Positions 5,607-6,572 of a stretch of DNA of 6,572 nucleotides are shown here, one piece after another (within the stretch, counting starts at the first letter, position 1; the number at the start of each line of letters is the position of its first letter). The notes beneath the pieces are model-generated. The model saw nothing but the letters and a program-made list of their open reading frames with translations, made no database searches and was not told the origin of the DNA. Both the position numbers and the translations under genes were made by a program. Location: contig VSNE01000154.1 of the NCBI GenBank assembly GCA_009774155.1, forward strand, positions 1-6,572. The letters are read 5' to 3'. Origin of the DNA: Lachnospiraceae bacterium. GTDB taxonomy: Bacteria > Bacillota > Clostridia > Lachnospirales > Lachnospiraceae.

Positions 5607-6467
5607 ATGAATATTGTATGGATAGACGGCGGCCTCGGCAATCAGATGTTCCAGTATGCATTGGCTATAAAGCTTATGAGTCTGGGCAGGCAGATAAAGA
5701 TCGATATCACCAAGTATGCGGAGCATCATGTACACAATGATTTTGAACTGGACAAGGTATTCGGAATTGATTGCCCGTTTGCCAGCATCCGGGAAATACA
5801 AAGTCTGGGCTATCGGAAGGCCAATCATCTGACGGAGCTGCTGAAAAGGACTCCTTTTGGAAAAAAGACGATCTATAATCATGAATCCTATGCATTTGAT
5901 GAACATGTGCTGAAGCTGGACGGGTATTATCTGGAGGGCTACTGGCAGAGCGAAAAATATTTTTCGGATATCCGGGGAAAAATATTGGAAGCTTACCGGT
6001 TCCCGGAGTTTTCCACTGCAAAGCAGCGGGATTATGCAGAACAGATGCAGGGCAGTCTTTCAGTCAGCGTCCATATACGCAGAGGAGATTACTTGAATTA
6101 TCCCTATCTTCAGAATATCTGTACGTCCGACTATTATGATTGGGCGATGGAGTATTTCCGGAAAAGGTATCCGGAAAAGGTAAGGTTCTATATTTTTACA
6201 AACGATACAGCCTGGGCTGAGGAGCATTTTAGAGAGGCGGACTGCCGGATTATAACAGGAAACAGCGGCGCGGACAGCTTCCGGGATATGCAGCTTATGA
6301 GTCTTTGCAGGCATAATATCGTTGCAAACAGCTCCTTTAGCTGGTGGGGAGCCTGGCTGAACCGGAATCCGGAAAAGACAGTGATTGCGCCGGAAAAATG
6401 GATCAACGGTTCTCCGGATGAGGCAGCGGATGTGGTTCCGGAGACATGGATAAAATGGAGGGCATAA
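5607..6467 (+). CDS. Glycosyltransferase family 11, alpha-1,2-fucosyltransferase-like
   Basis: This 286-residue enzyme probably transfers fucose from GDP-fucose onto a galactose-type acceptor in a surface glycan. The ATG at 5607 is chosen because AAGGAGG (5595-5601) lies 5 nt upstream and the protein then opens with MNIVWIDGGLGNQMFQYALA, the family's N-terminus; a longer frame reaching back to 5466 would start inside tRNA-Met. Landmarks are GGLGNQMFQY (8-17), the diagnostic HIRRGDY (156-162) that binds the sugar nucleotide, YIFTND (195-200) and NSSFSWWGAW (241-250). There is no signal peptide or membrane segment, and the length is normal for bacterial GT11, so it should act in the cytoplasm at the inner membrane face. 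It follows a tRNA terminator and overlaps the ribosome binding site of ispF. Neither GDP-fucose synthesis genes nor other glycan genes are visible, so donor and acceptor remain inferred from family membership. Confidence 0.92.
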   Translation: MNIVWIDGGLGNQMFQYALAIKLMSLGRQIKIDITKYAEHHVHNDFELDKVFGIDCPFASIREIQSLGYRKANHLTELLKRTPFGKKTIYNHESYAFDEHVLKLDGYYLEGYWQSEKYFSDIRGKILEAYRFPEFSTAKQRDYAEQMQGSLSVSVHIRRGDYLNYPYLQNICTSDYYDWAMEYFRKRYPEKVRFYIFTNDTAWAEEHFREADCRIITGNSGADSFRDMQLMSLCRHNIVANSSFSWWGAWLNRNPEKTVIAPEKWINGSPDEAADVVPETWIKWRA

Positions 6468-6471
6468 AAAA

Positions 6472-6572
6472 GTGAGAGTTGGTTTAGGCTATGATGTACA
6501 TCGTCTGACAAAGGACAGGGAGCTGATTCTCGGCGGTGTGAGGATTCCATATGAGAAGGGGCTGCTTGGGCA
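6472..6572 (+). CDS. ispF: 2-C-methyl-D-erythritol 2,4-cyclodiphosphate synthase, N-terminal part
   Basis: IspF catalyses a step of the MEP pathway to isoprenoids, cyclising CDP-methylerythritol phosphate to methylerythritol cyclodiphosphate with release of CMP. Only the first 33 codons are inside the window. The start is GTG at 6472, placed 9 nt after GGAGGG (6457-6462), which lies within the last codons of the glycosyltransferase gene. The N-terminus MRVGLGYDVHRL has the metal-binding Asp8 and His10 of the family, and LILGGVRIPYEKGLLG matches the conserved segment just before the next metal-ligand region. The gap to the upstream stop is 4 nt, so the two genes are very likely co-transcribed. 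The usual partner ispD is not upstream here. Confidence 0.93.
   Translation, partial: MRVGLGYDVHRLTKDRELILGGVRIPYEKGLLG

Overview
The window looks like ordinary chromosome from a Gram-positive anaerobe of the Clostridia, most likely Lachnospiraceae or a close relative. This placement is an inference from a T-box-controlled thrS, strong AGGAGG-type ribosome binding sites, tRNA genes without encoded CCA, and the sequence style of the MBOAT acyltransferase. No mobile element, phage gene or CRISPR array is visible.

Layout, all on the + strand: (1) the C-terminal end of a gene with a SEC-C zinc-binding tail; (2) a consensus sigma-70 promoter followed by a complete threonine T-box leader (ACC specifier, AGGGTGGAACCGCG antiterminator, strong terminator); (3) thrS, full-length threonyl-tRNA synthetase of a subtype with divergent active-site motifs, closed by a terminator; (4) a spacer of about 200 bp with a doubtful small ORF and a hairpin; (5) a two-gene unit overlapping by 14 bp, an AlgI/DltB-like MBOAT O-acyltransferase and a membrane-anchored SGNH-hydrolase-like protein; (6) a consensus promoter driving a tRNA-Val(TAC)/tRNA-Met(CAT) pair and a perfect intrinsic terminator; (7) a GT11-type (alpha-1,2-fucosyltransferase-like) glycosyltransferase; (8) the first 33 codons of ispF, four bases after the glycosyltransferase stop and running off the window.

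Themes: the first half is translation machinery with tRNA-sensing control. The MBOAT/SGNH pair fits the general plan of O-acylation systems, in which a membrane protein moves acyl groups across the membrane and an extracytoplasmic SGNH protein transfers them to, or removes them from, a glycan. The GT11 enzyme suggests a fucosylated surface glycan. No other polysaccharide gene is present, so the acceptors cannot be named. I found no strong evidence for a wholly new system. The points most worth checking are the orphan O-acylation pair, the pairing of a fucosyltransferase-like gene with ispF behind a tRNA terminator and without a visible promoter, competing hairpins before that gene, the divergent ThrRS active site, and a T-stem mismatch in tRNA-Met.
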